Positions 37,109 through 46,776 are shown, counted from the first letter of the stretch. The stretch: DNA of 64,000 bases from Lysobacter antibioticus (GCF_000731095.1 NZ_JMTZ01000013.1:1-64000), one strand, 5' to 3'. Notes: a model not told the origin generated them from the sequence alone. Program-made: numbers and translations.

Positions 37109-40100
37109 AGATCCACAGGAAGCAACGCTTCAAGATATGTTTCTAACAACAAATTAGACAAAAAGCCCCCGACGCCAGACAAAGTCACTCCCGTTCCACC
37201 AGTACCTGCACCGATTAGGCCCCCAACCAAACAGCCTGTTGCACACGCCTTAAGCGCCGAACAAGGATCGGGCGTACATTCCGAGCTGCATTGATTCAAT
37301 GAGTCGCGCCCTATATCCCGTCTTTGCCAAACTCCTTTTGCAACACACTTAGTGAAGTCGCCGACCACAGCCCCCACACAGCCAGAAATACATCCAGCTA
37401 CAAGCCCCTCAAGCATTGCAGTAGCCACAAGGTGAGGACTCAAACCGAGTCGGTCCATGTATTCCAAGGGCTTTGCGTTCGCGTACACAAATGTCCCTAA
37501 CCCGCCTGCTTGGCCGATCGGGTCACTCTGCACATAACGACCAGTAGTCGCATCATAATTCCGGAAGTAGTTGTAGTTCAGCCCCGTAGCCGCGTCAAAG
37601 CTCTGCCCCAGAAACCGCATATCGAACACGAACGCGATGCCGTCCTGATCCGGGTCCTGGTTCGGCGGGTTGTTGCCGAAGGCTTCGCTCTTTGCGTCCC
37701 AGGACCAGACCGCGAGGTTGCGACTCGGGTCGATCACCACTCGCGGGGTGCCCAGGTGGTCGGGCTGCACGTAACGCAGGGTCTGCGCGACGCCGGCGCC
37801 GACCACCAGACCGACTGGGGCATCGCCCAGCCAGATGGCCTGTTGCTTGGTCGCACCGTTGGCGTCGTAGTCACCGAGCCAATGGCCGGCTTCATCGTAC
37901 AAGGTATAACCAGTGATCACGCCGGTCGCGTTATCGGCACGCGAGACCAACTGACCTTTGGCGTTGTAGCGGTAGCTGGTCTTGACCACGCCGGCCTGCT
38001 TGACCTGGCTCATGCGGTCATTGGCGTTGTAGACGAACTCCCTGGCCGTGTCGCCGATGCTGGTGGTGTTGCCGACCGCATCAAAACTGCGACTGACGCC
38101 GCCGACATTGCTCAGGCGATGGCTAGTGCTCGGATAGCTGTAGTCGGTAGTGATACCCGCATGCAGCAGACTGGTGCGGTTACCGGTCGCGTCATAGCCA
38201 TAGGTCTCCAATGGCGTGCCGGTGGGGCCATCGCGGGTGACCTTCAGCCGGCCTAGGGCGTCGTAGTCGTACTGAGCCAGGGCAGCGCTTTGCAAGCCAT
38301 CCTTGAGCTGGGTCAACTCACCGACTTCGTTGTAGCCGTACGACAGCGACAAACCACCGCTGGCTGCATCGAAGATCGATTTCGGTCGGTAATCCTGGTC
38401 GTAAGTCCGCTGCAGATTGCGGCCATTCCCATAAGTCCACCCAGCGACGGGGCCGAACGGCTTGTAACTGGCATTGTTGAGCAACACGCTGCGCACGCCG
38501 CCGGCCGGCGTCACGCCAATTTCGGTGACCCGCCCCTGGTTGTCGCGGACGTAATCGGCGACTGCGCCATCGGGATAGGTCAGAGCTTGCAGTTGCCCTG
38601 CCAAAGTGTAGGCATAGCGCAAGGTGAAGCTCTGGCTGTCGACCGACTGCACTTTGCGCACGACTCGACCGAAGCGGTCGTAGCAGTATTTCAGTTCCGT
38701 ACCTTCGGTACGCATTGCAATTACCCGACCGACTGCGAAGGTTTCTCCGGCGGCACAAACTGAGTTGACGGTGTCGTAGTCGTACTCGACATCGGCGTTG
38801 CCGCTGCCGTAGGACACGGTCTTCGGGCGTCCTACGGCGTCATATGTATAGACGTGCGGATTCGCGTCGTTGGCGTCCTGCTTGGTCGCCACCTGGCCGG
38901 CTGCGTTGTAGCTGAAGTTCGTGACGCCCGTGTCCGGACTCGACAGTTGCACCTGGTCGCCCAGGCCGTTGTAGCTGTAAGTGGTGCTCAGGCCCTTGGG
39001 ATCGGTGACCTGGGTCACCCGGTCGAGTGCGTCGTACTTGTATTCGATCTTGGCATTGATGCCGCCGACGTCCTGCAGGGTCTTGGCCAAGCGATCGAGC
39101 GGATCGTAGTCGTTGTCGGTCTTGCGGCCGAGCGCATCGGTGGTGATATCGCCGTTGCCGTTGGCGTCGTAGCTGAAGCCGGTGGCGTGGCCCTGCGCGG
39201 TCTTGGCGGTCTTGAGCTGGCCCAACTGGTTGTAGACGCGCGACAGGGTCCGCATCAGCGCCCCGTTGCTGTCGTTCGTGTCTTCCTTGGTCCGGTTGCC
39301 CGCACTATCGAGCGTGTAATGGATGCGGTTGCCGGCGTTGTCGTAGATGTCGGTCAGGCGATGCGCCGCGTCGTATTCGTAACGCACGAACATGCCGTCG
39401 GGCTGGATGACTTTCTTGACCTGTCCGATCAGGTCGTACTCCATGCGGGTGATGGCGTCGTCGGCTTCCGAGCCATTATTGGCGCCGCGCACCTTGCGTG
39501 CCGCCAACCAACCGCGCGGTGTGTATTCCAGGTCGGTCACGACGCCGTTCGCGTCCTTGCTGGACAGCGCGCGACCGGCGACGTCGTAACGCAGGAATTC
39601 GGTGGCGTGGCCGAGCGCGTCGGTGATCTTCCACAGGTCGCCCTTGCGGTAGGCGCAGGTTGCGGGCGATGTGGCGCAAGTCGGGTCGTCGCTGGCGTAG
39701 TACGAATAACTGGATACGTCAGCCACATCCGTGCGCGGCCCATCGATGGCCTTGACCGCGCCGAGCACTGGGCAGTTTCCGCCTGCGGCGACATCGGCTG
39801 CCTCGCAGTAGGTCGTGGTCGTGGTGCGCTCGGCGTTCGTGACGGGATCGACCTGGGTCGAGGTCACGACTTGGCCGCGGTCGTTATGGGTCCACTTGGA
39901 TTTGGCGACCAGGGCATTGGTGTTATCCAATACTCGGCGCTCGGTGGGCAGCGCGTAGTTGGGCCTCCAGTCCGTTTGCGTCGTCCGAGTGAACGCCGTG
40001 GTACCGCCGCCTGTCGTTAGCCCCGCCTTGCTGCTGATCTCGTGGAAATGGTCGTAGGTGAACTGGGTACGGACGTTGCGCGCATCCTGACTCCATTGCC

Positions 40101-41883
40101 GCCGATTATTCGAGTAGAACGCCGTACTCGCCCCCGCCAACGATCCATCGGTTACGGACATCGCGATCTTCGTCGGTTGACGAAACGCTTCCGTCGAGAA
40201 TGTATAAGCCTTGGTCGAGCCGGTAGGAAGAGTGACCGTAGCTCCGCCGGCTGCGTCGTAGGTCAAGGTGACCTTGCCTGCACCACCCGCATGATCGCTG
40301 ATCGTCACCCGACCCAGATCGTCGTAGTCGTAGGTCGCGTAACGCTGACCGTTTTCGTCAATAACACCGGTCAAATGATGGGGAAAGAGCGCCCCATTGC
40401 AACCGGGCACCACACTGCCGTTGGCCGCACGACATAGGTGCGCAACCTCGGCATAAAGGTACTCGCGCCCTTCACCAGCGCTTGCACCCGCCTTACTGGC
40501 ATGCGTAAGGCGCCCGACACTGTCGTATACGTAATCTACGAGGACAGCCCCGTCGGCGGTCACTCGTGCCAGACGAATACCGTTGTCACCAACTCGCGGC
40601 GTCATCGCAGCCAGATAAGCGAAGTTGAGAGTTCGGCCCGAGAGGCTGCGAACCCTGAGCAGATCGCCATCAGCCAGGCACGCGCCCGATTGCACATCGG
40701 CGCTGGTGCAGTAATCAACATAAAAAGCCCGACCAGATCGATCGAAGCTGGCCAATCGCCCCTTATCGTCGAACCACTTCAATTCCTCCGACGCCATGGA
40801 AATCCGCCAACGCCCACGCAGAGCCGCAACCTCGTCTGATTCCTTGACGACAACAACGCCCGGGCGATTGGCGGACCCATAGGAAGATGTCGTTGAATTC
40901 CAAGTCAGATACTCGAAGTAACCATCGGAGGTAATCCAGGCTTCCGGCCACCCGCCAACCATTAACAGGCGCGTAGAGAATGAGTGCGCCCAGTTATCGG
41001 TCAAGCCCGATTGCAAAGACAAATCCCGAATGGAGTTATACGCGCGCGCAAAATCGCCGCCCTCCCAATCGAAATCGGTCTCGCGATACTCCTTGTTGCC
41101 GGTTGCCGCGACGGCAGGATTGCCGTCCTTGCAGCAAGAATTGTATTGCCCGGACTTCTTGGTGATAGTCGCGCGCGCTGTGTTATGGCAAACGATCGGC
41201 CACTTTGGATGTTCGGTCGTCGTGTGGTCGCCGAGCGCGGCAAACAGAGGCGGGCAGCGGTACCAATCGACGCGATCGATAGACCAATAGTGCGTCACCG
41301 TCGGTGTGAGCTGAAGATTGAATATGCGTCGTCCCTCGCCGACGATATTTCTATATACGTAAAGATAACCGCCAGAGGGATGCACCGTCCATTGCTGCGG
41401 CGTAGAAAGATCATAACTGCCGGTATAGAAACCAGGCGGATACGAATCGCCATAGGCCGATGAACGCCGAATTCTCTCGGCCATCGAAGCCTCGTCGTCG
41501 CACCATGTCGAACCATCCGGCGCTACCACACCAGGCACCTTGGTATCGCACCGTACGCTTCCCAGTGGCGAACCTGCCTTATAAAAATCGCCTACGAATG
41601 CAGCTATGGCCTGTCTCGGCACTTTGTAGGAATAAAGAAGCGAACCGGCACCGGGCATCTCCTGGGGCGCGCGCTCAAGCAAAGCATTGCCAATGGGCAC
41701 GCTCGGCTCGGTCCTGATATAGCTTTCAGCTTCACCCAGGGTGTTGAAACACGCCGTCTCCTGCCCTGGCATATAGCGCGTGGCGCAGTACTGGTCCGCA
41801 GCAAGCGAAACACGGGGAAGCAGCAGGATCGCCAACGTCGCGCAGACGAGGGATACGAAGCGGAGCAATGCGCTATGCGCCAT
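37051..41883 (-). CDS. Secreted RHS/YD-repeat protein with variable C-terminal tip
   Basis: A 1610-residue protein with a Sec signal peptide (LVCATLAILLLPRVSLAAD). An N-terminal Cys-containing region (30-245) and a DUF6531-like segment (about 245-330, FARAYNSIRDLSLQSGLTDN) come first. Many YD/RHS repeats (about 400-1440; RYEYDAAHRLT, YDALDRVTQVTDPKG, YDALGRLKVTRD) follow, then the RHS core end (about 1440-1485; FDAATGLNYNYFRNYDATTGRY and QSDPIGQAGG). The last 127 residues form a tip rich in Gly and Ala with nine Cys and hydrophobic stretches, not a nuclease I recognise. RHS proteins shell and deliver such tips as toxins. The start is ATG at 41883 without a strong ribosome site. No VgrG/PAAR gene is nearby. 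Confidence 0.88.
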   Translation of the reverse strand: MAHSALLRFVSLVCATLAILLLPRVSLAADQYCATRYMPGQETACFNTLGEAESYIRTEPSVPIGNALLERAPQEMPGAGSLLYSYKVPRQAIAAFVGDFYKAGSPLGSVRCDTKVPGVVAPDGSTWCDDEASMAERIRRSSAYGDSYPPGFYTGSYDLSTPQQWTVHPSGGYLYVYRNIVGEGRRIFNLQLTPTVTHYWSIDRVDWYRCPPLFAALGDHTTTEHPKWPIVCHNTARATITKKSGQYNSCCKDGNPAVAATGNKEYRETDFDWEGGDFARAYNSIRDLSLQSGLTDNWAHSFSTRLLMVGGWPEAWITSDGYFEYLTWNSTTSSYGSANRPGVVVVKESDEVAALRGRWRISMASEELKWFDDKGRLASFDRSGRAFYVDYCTSADVQSGACLADGDLLRVRSLSGRTLNFAYLAAMTPRVGDNGIRLARVTADGAVLVDYVYDSVGRLTHASKAGASAGEGREYLYAEVAHLCRAANGSVVPGCNGALFPHHLTGVIDENGQRYATYDYDDLGRVTISDHAGGAGKVTLTYDAAGGATVTLPTGSTKAYTFSTEAFRQPTKIAMSVTDGSLAGASTAFYSNNRRQWSQDARNVRTQFTYDHFHEISSKAGLTTGGGTTAFTRTTQTDWRPNYALPTERRVLDNTNALVAKSKWTHNDRGQVVTSTQVDPVTNAERTTTTTYCEAADVAAGGNCPVLGAVKAIDGPRTDVADVSSYSYYASDDPTCATSPATCAYRKGDLWKITDALGHATEFLRYDVAGRALSSKDANGVVTDLEYTPRGWLAARKVRGANNGSEADDAITRMEYDLIGQVKKVIQPDGMFVRYEYDAAHRLTDIYDNAGNRIHYTLDSAGNRTKEDTNDSNGALMRTLSRVYNQLGQLKTAKTAQGHATGFSYDANGNGDITTDALGRKTDNDYDPLDRLAKTLQDVGGINAKIEYKYDALDRVTQVTDPKGLSTTYSYNGLGDQVQLSSPDTGVTNFSYNAAGQVATKQDANDANPHVYTYDAVGRPKTVSYGSGNADVEYDYDTVNSVCAAGETFAVGRVIAMRTEGTELKYCYDRFGRVVRKVQSVDSQSFTLRYAYTLAGQLQALTYPDGAVADYVRDNQGRVTEIGVTPAGGVRSVLLNNASYKPFGPVAGWTYGNGRNLQRTYDQDYRPKSIFDAASGGLSLSYGYNEVGELTQLKDGLQSAALAQYDYDALGRLKVTRDGPTGTPLETYGYDATGNRTSLLHAGITTDYSYPSTSHRLSNVGGVSRSFDAVGNTTSIGDTAREFVYNANDRMSQVKQAGVVKTSYRYNAKGQLVSRADNATGVITGYTLYDEAGHWLGDYDANGATKQQAIWLGDAPVGLVVGAGVAQTLRYVQPDHLGTPRVVIDPSRNLAVWSWDAKSEAFGNNPPNQDPDQDGIAFVFDMRFLGQSFDAATGLNYNYFRNYDATTGRYVQSDPIGQAGGLGTFVYANAKPLEYMDRLGLSPHLVATAMLEGLVAGCISGCVGAVVGDFTKCVAKGVWQRRDIGRDSLNQCSSECTPDPCSALKACATGCLVGGLIGAGTGGTGVTLSGVGGFLSNLLLETYLEALLPVDLCQRFGMKSPGKPNSLRIP

Positions 41884-42092
41884 GACAGGTCATCCGATGA
41901 AGAGAGCCGCGGGGCGGCTGGAACGTCCTTGGTCCTGTGCAATCGATGGCGATGCCGGCGAGTACGTGAAAGCGACCGAGTCGGGCTTTTGCCCGTGGCG
42001 ATGATCACGCTTGGCGATCTCAGGTTTCAAGACGCGCGCGCTGCAATTCGCCGATTTGTGAATTCAAGCAGCCAAAAGCACATAGACCGCAA
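41884..42092. other. Upstream region of the RHS gene
   Basis: This stretch is AT-richer than the surroundings and must carry the RHS promoter. It has no gene. Confidence 0.4.
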
Positions 42093-42118
42093 ACAAAAAA
42101 CCCGGCCGAAGCCGGGTT
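42093..42118 (-). terminator. Rho-independent terminator after pilU
   Basis: On the minus strand AACCCGGC, loop TTCG, GCCGGGTT is followed by TTTT and a T-rich tail (from A42095-42100 on the plus strand). It is 28 bp beyond the pilU stop and also separates pilU from the RHS gene. Confidence 0.9.
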
Positions 42119-42146
42119 CTTCATTTCTGACGATGTCGCCGATGCC

Positions 42147-43325
42147 TTAGCGCACTTCGGCCACTTCGACGCCGTCCATGCCTTGCGACAAGGTGCGCGC
42201 GTCGCCGCCCTGGGCGAGCTTGATGCGCAGACGCACTTCGTTCTGCGAGTCGGCGTAGCGCAGGGCGTCTTCGTAGCCGATTTCGCCGGCCTGGTAGAGC
42301 TCGAACAAGGCCTGGTCGAAGGTCTTCATGCCGAGCTGCACGGATTCCTTCATCAGCTCCTTGAGCTTGTGGATCTCGCCGTCGCGGATGTAGTCCTGGG
42401 CCAGTGGGGTGCCGAGCAGGATTTCCATGGCGACACGGCGGCCCTTGCCGTCCGGGGTCGGGATCAGCTGCTGGGCGACCACGCCCTTGAGGTTCAGCGA
42501 CAAGTCCATCAGCAGCTGGTCGCGGCGGTCTTCGGGGAAGAAGTTGATGATGCGGTCCATCGCCTGGTTGGCGTTGTTGGCGTGCAGCGTGCACAGCACC
42601 AGGTGGCCGGTTTCGGCGAAGGCGATGGCGTGGTCCATGCCTTCGCGGGTGCGCACCTCGCCGATCATGATCACGTCCGGCGCCTGGCGCAGGGTGTTCT
42701 TGAGCGCGTTCTCCCAGCTGTCGGTGTCGATGCCGACTTCGCGCTGGGTGATGATGCAGCCTTCGTGGCGGTGGACGAATTCGATCGGGTCTTCGATGGT
42801 GATGATGTGGCCGGTCGAGTTCTGGTTGCGGTAGCCGATCATCGCCGCGAGCGAAGTCGACTTACCGGTACCGGTCGCGCCGACGAAGATGATGATGCCG
42901 CGCTTGGTCATCGCCAGCGTCTTGATGATCGGCGGCAGATTCAGCTCTTCGACGGTCGGGATCTTGGTCTCGATGCGGCGCAGGACCATGCCGACCTGGT
43001 TGCGCTGGTAGAAGCAGCTCACGCGGAAGCGGCCGACGCCGGTCACGCCGATGGCGAAGTTGCACTCGTGGGTCTTTTCGAACTCTTCGCGCTGCTGCGG
43101 GCTCATCACGTTGAGCACCAGATCGCGGCTCTGCTGCGGCGTCAGCGGGTTCTGGGTGATCGGGCTGATCTTGCCGTGGACCTTCATCGACGGCGGCATG
43201 CCCGAGGTGATGAACAAGTCCGAGGCGCGCTGGTGCGCCATCAGCTTGAGGAACGAGGTGAAGTCGATGGCGCCGGTAGCGGGGCTGGCCGGGCCGGCCG
43301 GATTCGGATTGGCTGGGTTGTTCAT
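42147..43325 (-). CDS. pilU: Type IV pilus retraction ATPase PilU
   Basis: A 392-residue secretion-type ATPase that works with PilT in pilus depolymerisation. It has Walker A FVGATGTGKSTSLAAM (about 145), Asp box TIEDPIEFVHRHEGC, Walker B VIMIGEVR and His box ETGHLVLCTLHANN. The extended C terminus (about 350-392) and DLFITSGMPPSMKV start distinguish it from PilT. GGAGG lies 7 nt before ATG 43325. It is 104 bp after pilT on the same strand. Confidence 0.95.
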   Translation of the reverse strand: MNNPANPNPAGPASPATGAIDFTSFLKLMAHQRASDLFITSGMPPSMKVHGKISPITQNPLTPQQSRDLVLNVMSPQQREEFEKTHECNFAIGVTGVGRFRVSCFYQRNQVGMVLRRIETKIPTVEELNLPPIIKTLAMTKRGIIIFVGATGTGKSTSLAAMIGYRNQNSTGHIITIEDPIEFVHRHEGCIITQREVGIDTDSWENALKNTLRQAPDVIMIGEVRTREGMDHAIAFAETGHLVLCTLHANNANQAMDRIINFFPEDRRDQLLMDLSLNLKGVVAQQLIPTPDGKGRRVAMEILLGTPLAQDYIRDGEIHKLKELMKESVQLGMKTFDQALFELYQAGEIGYEDALRYADSQNEVRLRIKLAQGGDARTLSQGMDGVEVAEVR

Positions 43326-43395
43326 GGGGCTACCTCCTCGGGAGGTCTGGAACTAGGGGAAGTCGTGCGCAAGCGGCGATCGGCGCGATGCGGAG

Positions 43396-43422
43396 GCCGG
43401 CGAAGCGGGAAACTTCGCCGGC
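43396..43422 (-). other. Hairpin between pilT and pilU
   Basis: A perfect 10-bp stem (GCCGGCGAAG / CTTCGCCGGC) with a 7-nt loop lies just after the pilT stop. No T run follows, so it could lower pilU expression or stabilise the pilT message rather than terminate. Confidence 0.6.
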
Positions 43423-43429
43423 GGGCGCA

Positions 43430-44467
43430 TCAGTCGAACAAACGCTTGTCCTTCGCGTACTCGCGCGCCTGCGGCCGCAGGATCATGCCGCGCTTGACGA
43501 GGTCTTGCAGGTGCTGGTCGAGCGTCATCATGCCGTGGCTCTGGCCGGTCTGGATCGCCGAGTACATCTGCGCGACCTTGTCTTCGCGGATCAGGTTACG
43601 GATGGCGGGGATGCCGACCATGATCTCCCACGCCGCGGTACGACCGCCGCCGACCTTCTTGAGCAGGGCCTGCGAGATCACCGCGCGCAAGGACTCCGAC
43701 AGCATCGAACGCACCATCGGCTTTTCGCCGGCCGGGAACACGTCGATGATGCGGTCGACGGTCTTGGCCGCCGACGAGGTATGCAGGGTGCCGAACACCA
43801 AGTGGCCGGTCTCGGCCGCGGTCAGCGCCAGGCGGATGGTTTCCAGGTCGCGCAACTCGCCGACCAGGATGTAGTCGGGGTCTTCGCGCAAGGCCGAACG
43901 CAGGGCCTCGTTGAAGCCGTGGGTGTCGCGGTGGACTTCGCGCTGGTTGATCAGGCACTTCTGCGAGGTGTGCACGAACTCGATCGGGTCTTCGACCGAC
44001 AGGATGTGCGCGTACTCGTTCTTGTTGATGTGGTCGATCATCGCCGCGAGCGTGGTCGACTTGCCCGAACCGGTCGGGCCGGTCACCAGGATCAGACCCT
44101 GCGGCTGCTCGATCAGCTGGCGGAAGATCGGCGGGCAGCCGAGGTCTTCCAGCGACAGCACTTCCGACGGAATGGTACGGAACACCGCACCGGCGCCGCG
44201 GTTCTGATTGAAGGCGTTGACGCGGAAACGCGCCAGGCCGGGAATCTCGAACGAGAAGTCGACCTCGAGGAATTCTTCGAAGTCGCGGCGCTGCTTGTCC
44301 GACATGATGTCGTAGACGAGCGCATGGACCTGTTTGTGGTCCAGGGCCGGGATGTTGATGCGGCGTACGTCGCCGTCGACCCGGATCATCGGCGGCAGAC
44401 CTGCCGACAGATGAAGATCGGATGCTTTGTTCTTGACCGAAAACGCCAGAAGTTCGGCGATATCCAT
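43430..44467 (-). CDS. pilT: Type IV pilus retraction ATPase PilT
   Basis: A 345-residue hexameric ATPase that retracts type IV pili and drives twitching motility. It has Walker A VTGPTGSGKSTTLAAM (about 133), Asp box SVEDPIEFVH, Walker B YILVGELRD and His box AETGHLVFGTLHTSSA. The retraction motif AIRNLIREDK, characteristic of PilT, is also present. The start is set to ATG 44467 (MDIAELLAF), with GGGAG 6 nt upstream; a GTG 15 bp upstream is less likely. Confidence 0.97.
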   Translation of the reverse strand: MDIAELLAFSVKNKASDLHLSAGLPPMIRVDGDVRRINIPALDHKQVHALVYDIMSDKQRRDFEEFLEVDFSFEIPGLARFRVNAFNQNRGAGAVFRTIPSEVLSLEDLGCPPIFRQLIEQPQGLILVTGPTGSGKSTTLAAMIDHINKNEYAHILSVEDPIEFVHTSQKCLINQREVHRDTHGFNEALRSALREDPDYILVGELRDLETIRLALTAAETGHLVFGTLHTSSAAKTVDRIIDVFPAGEKPMVRSMLSESLRAVISQALLKKVGGGRTAAWEIMVGIPAIRNLIREDKVAQMYSAIQTGQSHGMMTLDQHLQDLVKRGMILRPQAREYAKDKRLFD

Positions 44468-44627
44468 GCGTGCTCCCCGCACTGCAGGGACCCGTCAACC
44501 GGGTCCGTGAAAAGCCAGCCTCAAGGGCTTGATTGCAACTTCAAGCTGGAACCAAACCACCCCTGCGAGGCAGTATAGCCCCCTCACGGCATGTCCGATC
44601 CAGCCCTTTCACTACAGGATTCCCCTC

Positions 44628-45326
44628 GTGCACGAGCACGTCCTGCACGACATCTTGCATCAGTTGACGCATACGGCGCATGACGCCGGAAGGCCGGTAC
44701 CTCGATTGCTTGCGGTCAGTAAGACCTGGGATGAGACGGCGGTCGCGAATCTGGCGCTGAAAGGGCAAACCGCGTTCGGCGAGAACTACGTTCAGGAGGC
44801 CCTGGCCAAGCAAACCGCGATGGCCGGGACCGCCGCGGCCGGGCTGGCGCTGGAGTGGCACCTGATCGGCCACCTGCAGTCGAACAAGGCCGCCGAGGCC
44901 GCCACGCGCTTCGATTGGGTCCAGACCGTCGACCGCCTGAAGCTGGTGACCGCCCTGGCCCGGTACCGACGCGCCGACCAGGCCGCGCTCAACGTATTGA
45001 TTCAAGTGAATATCGACGACGAAGCCAGCAAGCACGGCTGCCGTCCCGAGGAAGTGGAAGCGCTGGCGACGGCCATCGCCGCCGAGCCGCGGCTGTGCCT
45101 GCGCGGGCTGATGGTGATCCCGGCGCCGCACGGCGAGCCGGAACTGCTGCGCCCCGCGTTCCGGCGCAGCAAGCAGTTGTTCGACTCGCTCACTCAAACT
45201 CACCGCAGCGTCGACACCTTGTCGATGGGCATGAGCGACGACTACGCGGTGGCGATCGCCGAGGGCTCGACCATGGTCCGGATCGGCACCGCCCTGTTCG
45301 GCGCGCGGACCAAACCGCAGACCTGA
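44628..45326 (+). CDS. yggS: PLP homeostasis protein (YggS/PLPBP)
   Basis: A 232-residue single-domain alanine-racemase-fold protein that binds pyridoxal phosphate and keeps its pool balanced. Motifs are LLAVSKTW (PLP-binding Lys), FGENYVQEAL, WHLIGHLQSNKA, LIQVNIDDEASKHGC and SMGMSDDYAVAIAEGSTMVRIGTALFG. GTG at 44628 has AGGA 9 nt upstream. It is divergent from pilT and upstream of proC, the usual arrangement. Confidence 0.95.
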   Translation: MHEHVLHDILHQLTHTAHDAGRPVPRLLAVSKTWDETAVANLALKGQTAFGENYVQEALAKQTAMAGTAAAGLALEWHLIGHLQSNKAAEAATRFDWVQTVDRLKLVTALARYRRADQAALNVLIQVNIDDEASKHGCRPEEVEALATAIAAEPRLCLRGLMVIPAPHGEPELLRPAFRRSKQLFDSLTQTHRSVDTLSMGMSDDYAVAIAEGSTMVRIGTALFGARTKPQT

Positions 45327-45334
45327 CCTCCCCG

Positions 45335-45364
45335 GTGCCTGGGTGCCTGGGTGCCTGGGTGCCC
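45335..45364. repeat. 8-bp tandem repeat GTGCCTGG
   Basis: Three exact copies and a partial fourth lie just after the yggS stop codon. This part is noncoding. Confidence 0.85.
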
Positions 45365-45451
45365 AGACGGACACTGCGGACACTGCGAGCGCGGCGGACG
45401 CCGCCGACGCCGGTTGTTATCCTGCGCTCCGGTTTTCCGCAGTGGTCGAAC

Positions 45452-46288
45452 ATGTCCGAATCCGCTTCCCTCCCCTCCGGGTCGATCGCCTTCATCGGCG
45501 GCGGCAACATGGCGCGCAGCCTGATCGGCGGCCTGGTCGCCCGCGGCGTCGCCGCAAGCGACATCCGCGTCGCCGAACCCGTCCAGGCCCTGCGCGAAGC
45601 ACTGCAGCGCGACTTCGGCGTGCAGTGCTTCGACGACGCCAGCGTCGCGGCCGAGGGTGCATCGCTGTGGTTGCTCGCGGTCAAACCGCAGGTCATGCGC
45701 GAGGTCTGCGCGAGCCTCGCGGCGCAGGCCGCGGCGCAACGCCCGCTGGCGATTTCGATCGCCGCCGGCATCACCGCCGGCCAGCTCGACCGTTGGCTCG
45801 GCGGTGGCGCCGCGGTCGTGCGGGCGATGCCGAACACCCCCGCCCTGCTCGGCGCCGGCATCACGGGGCTGTACGCCAATGCCGCCGCGGCTCCGCGTTT
45901 CGATCAGGCGGCGAGCCTGCTCGATGCAGTCGGGCCGACCGTGCGCATCGACGAGGAAGCGCAGATGGATGCGGTGACCGCGGTCTCCGGCAGCGGCCCG
46001 GCCTACGTGTTCCTGCTCGCCGAAGCGATGCAGCAGGCCGGCCAGGCCCAAGGGCTGAGCGCCGAGGCGGCGCGCGCCCTGGTCCGGCAGACCCTGCTCG
46101 GCGCGGCGACCATGCTGACCCATAGCGACGACCCGGCCGAAGTGCTGCGCGCACGCGTGACCTCGCCGGGCGGCACCACGCAGGCCGCGATCGAGACCTT
46201 CGAGGCCGGCGGTTTCCGCTCCCTGGTCGACCGCGCGATCGCTGCGGCGACCGAGCGCGGCCGCCAGTTGTCGGCGGCGAACGAATGA
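45452..46288 (+). CDS. proC: Pyrroline-5-carboxylate reductase ProC
   Basis: A 278-residue enzyme for the last step of proline synthesis. The NAD(P)H-binding N terminus AFIGGGNMARSLIGGLVARG is followed by RAMPNTPALLGAG and the signature AVSGSGPAYVFLLAEAM. TSPGGTTQAAIETFEAGGF, near the active site, completes the pattern. ATG at 45452 fits the family start. It overlaps the next gene by 4 bp. Confidence 0.97.
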   Translation: MSESASLPSGSIAFIGGGNMARSLIGGLVARGVAASDIRVAEPVQALREALQRDFGVQCFDDASVAAEGASLWLLAVKPQVMREVCASLAAQAAAQRPLAISIAAGITAGQLDRWLGGGAAVVRAMPNTPALLGAGITGLYANAAAAPRFDQAASLLDAVGPTVRIDEEAQMDAVTAVSGSGPAYVFLLAEAMQQAGQAQGLSAEAARALVRQTLLGAATMLTHSDDPAEVLRARVTSPGGTTQAAIETFEAGGFRSLVDRAIAAATERGRQLSAANE

Positions 46289-46758
46289 ACGGCTTCGCAG
46301 GCAAGGCCGCGGCGGGATTGATGCTGGCGCTGCTCGCCGGCTGCGGCGGCGAGGGCCCGGCGCCGGCGCAGAACCCGAATGCCGCGCGCAGCGAAGAAGT
46401 GGTGCGCATCGGCGACATCAGCGTGCGCGCCAGCGCCATCCAGGCCAAGCAATTGTCGCCGGCGATCGCGCAACGCTACGGCGCCAGCCACGACGAACGC
46501 ACAGTGCTGGTGGTGGTGTCGCTGCGCAAGGGCGACGATGCGACCTCGGTGTCGGTGCCGGCGAAAGTCACGGTGACCAGCGTCGACCTGCTCGGCCGCA
46601 AGCAGGCCCTGAGCATGCGCGAGATGCGCGACGGCGACCTGCTCGACTACGTCGGCGTGGTCGCGATCTCGCCGCCGGACACCTTGCGCTTCGACGTCAA
46701 GGCAGTCGGCGAACAGGGGCAGCGCTATACCTTGCAGTTCAATCGGGATTTTTTCTGA
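46285..46758 (+). CDS. DUF4426 lipoprotein
   Basis: A 157-residue protein with a lipobox (MLALLAGC, Cys about 20) and a DUF4426-like beta-sandwich: VVRIGDISVRASAI ... IAQRYGASHDERTVLVVVSLRKGD. DUF4426 genes follow yggS-proC in pseudomonads too. Translation is probably coupled to proC by the ATGA overlap. Function is unknown. Confidence 0.83.
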   Translation: MNGFAGKAAAGLMLALLAGCGGEGPAPAQNPNAARSEEVVRIGDISVRASAIQAKQLSPAIAQRYGASHDERTVLVVVSLRKGDDATSVSVPAKVTVTSVDLLGRKQALSMREMRDGDLLDYVGVVAISPPDTLRFDVKAVGEQGQRYTLQFNRDFF

Positions 46759-46776
46759 GGTTGTCGGTCGCACATC

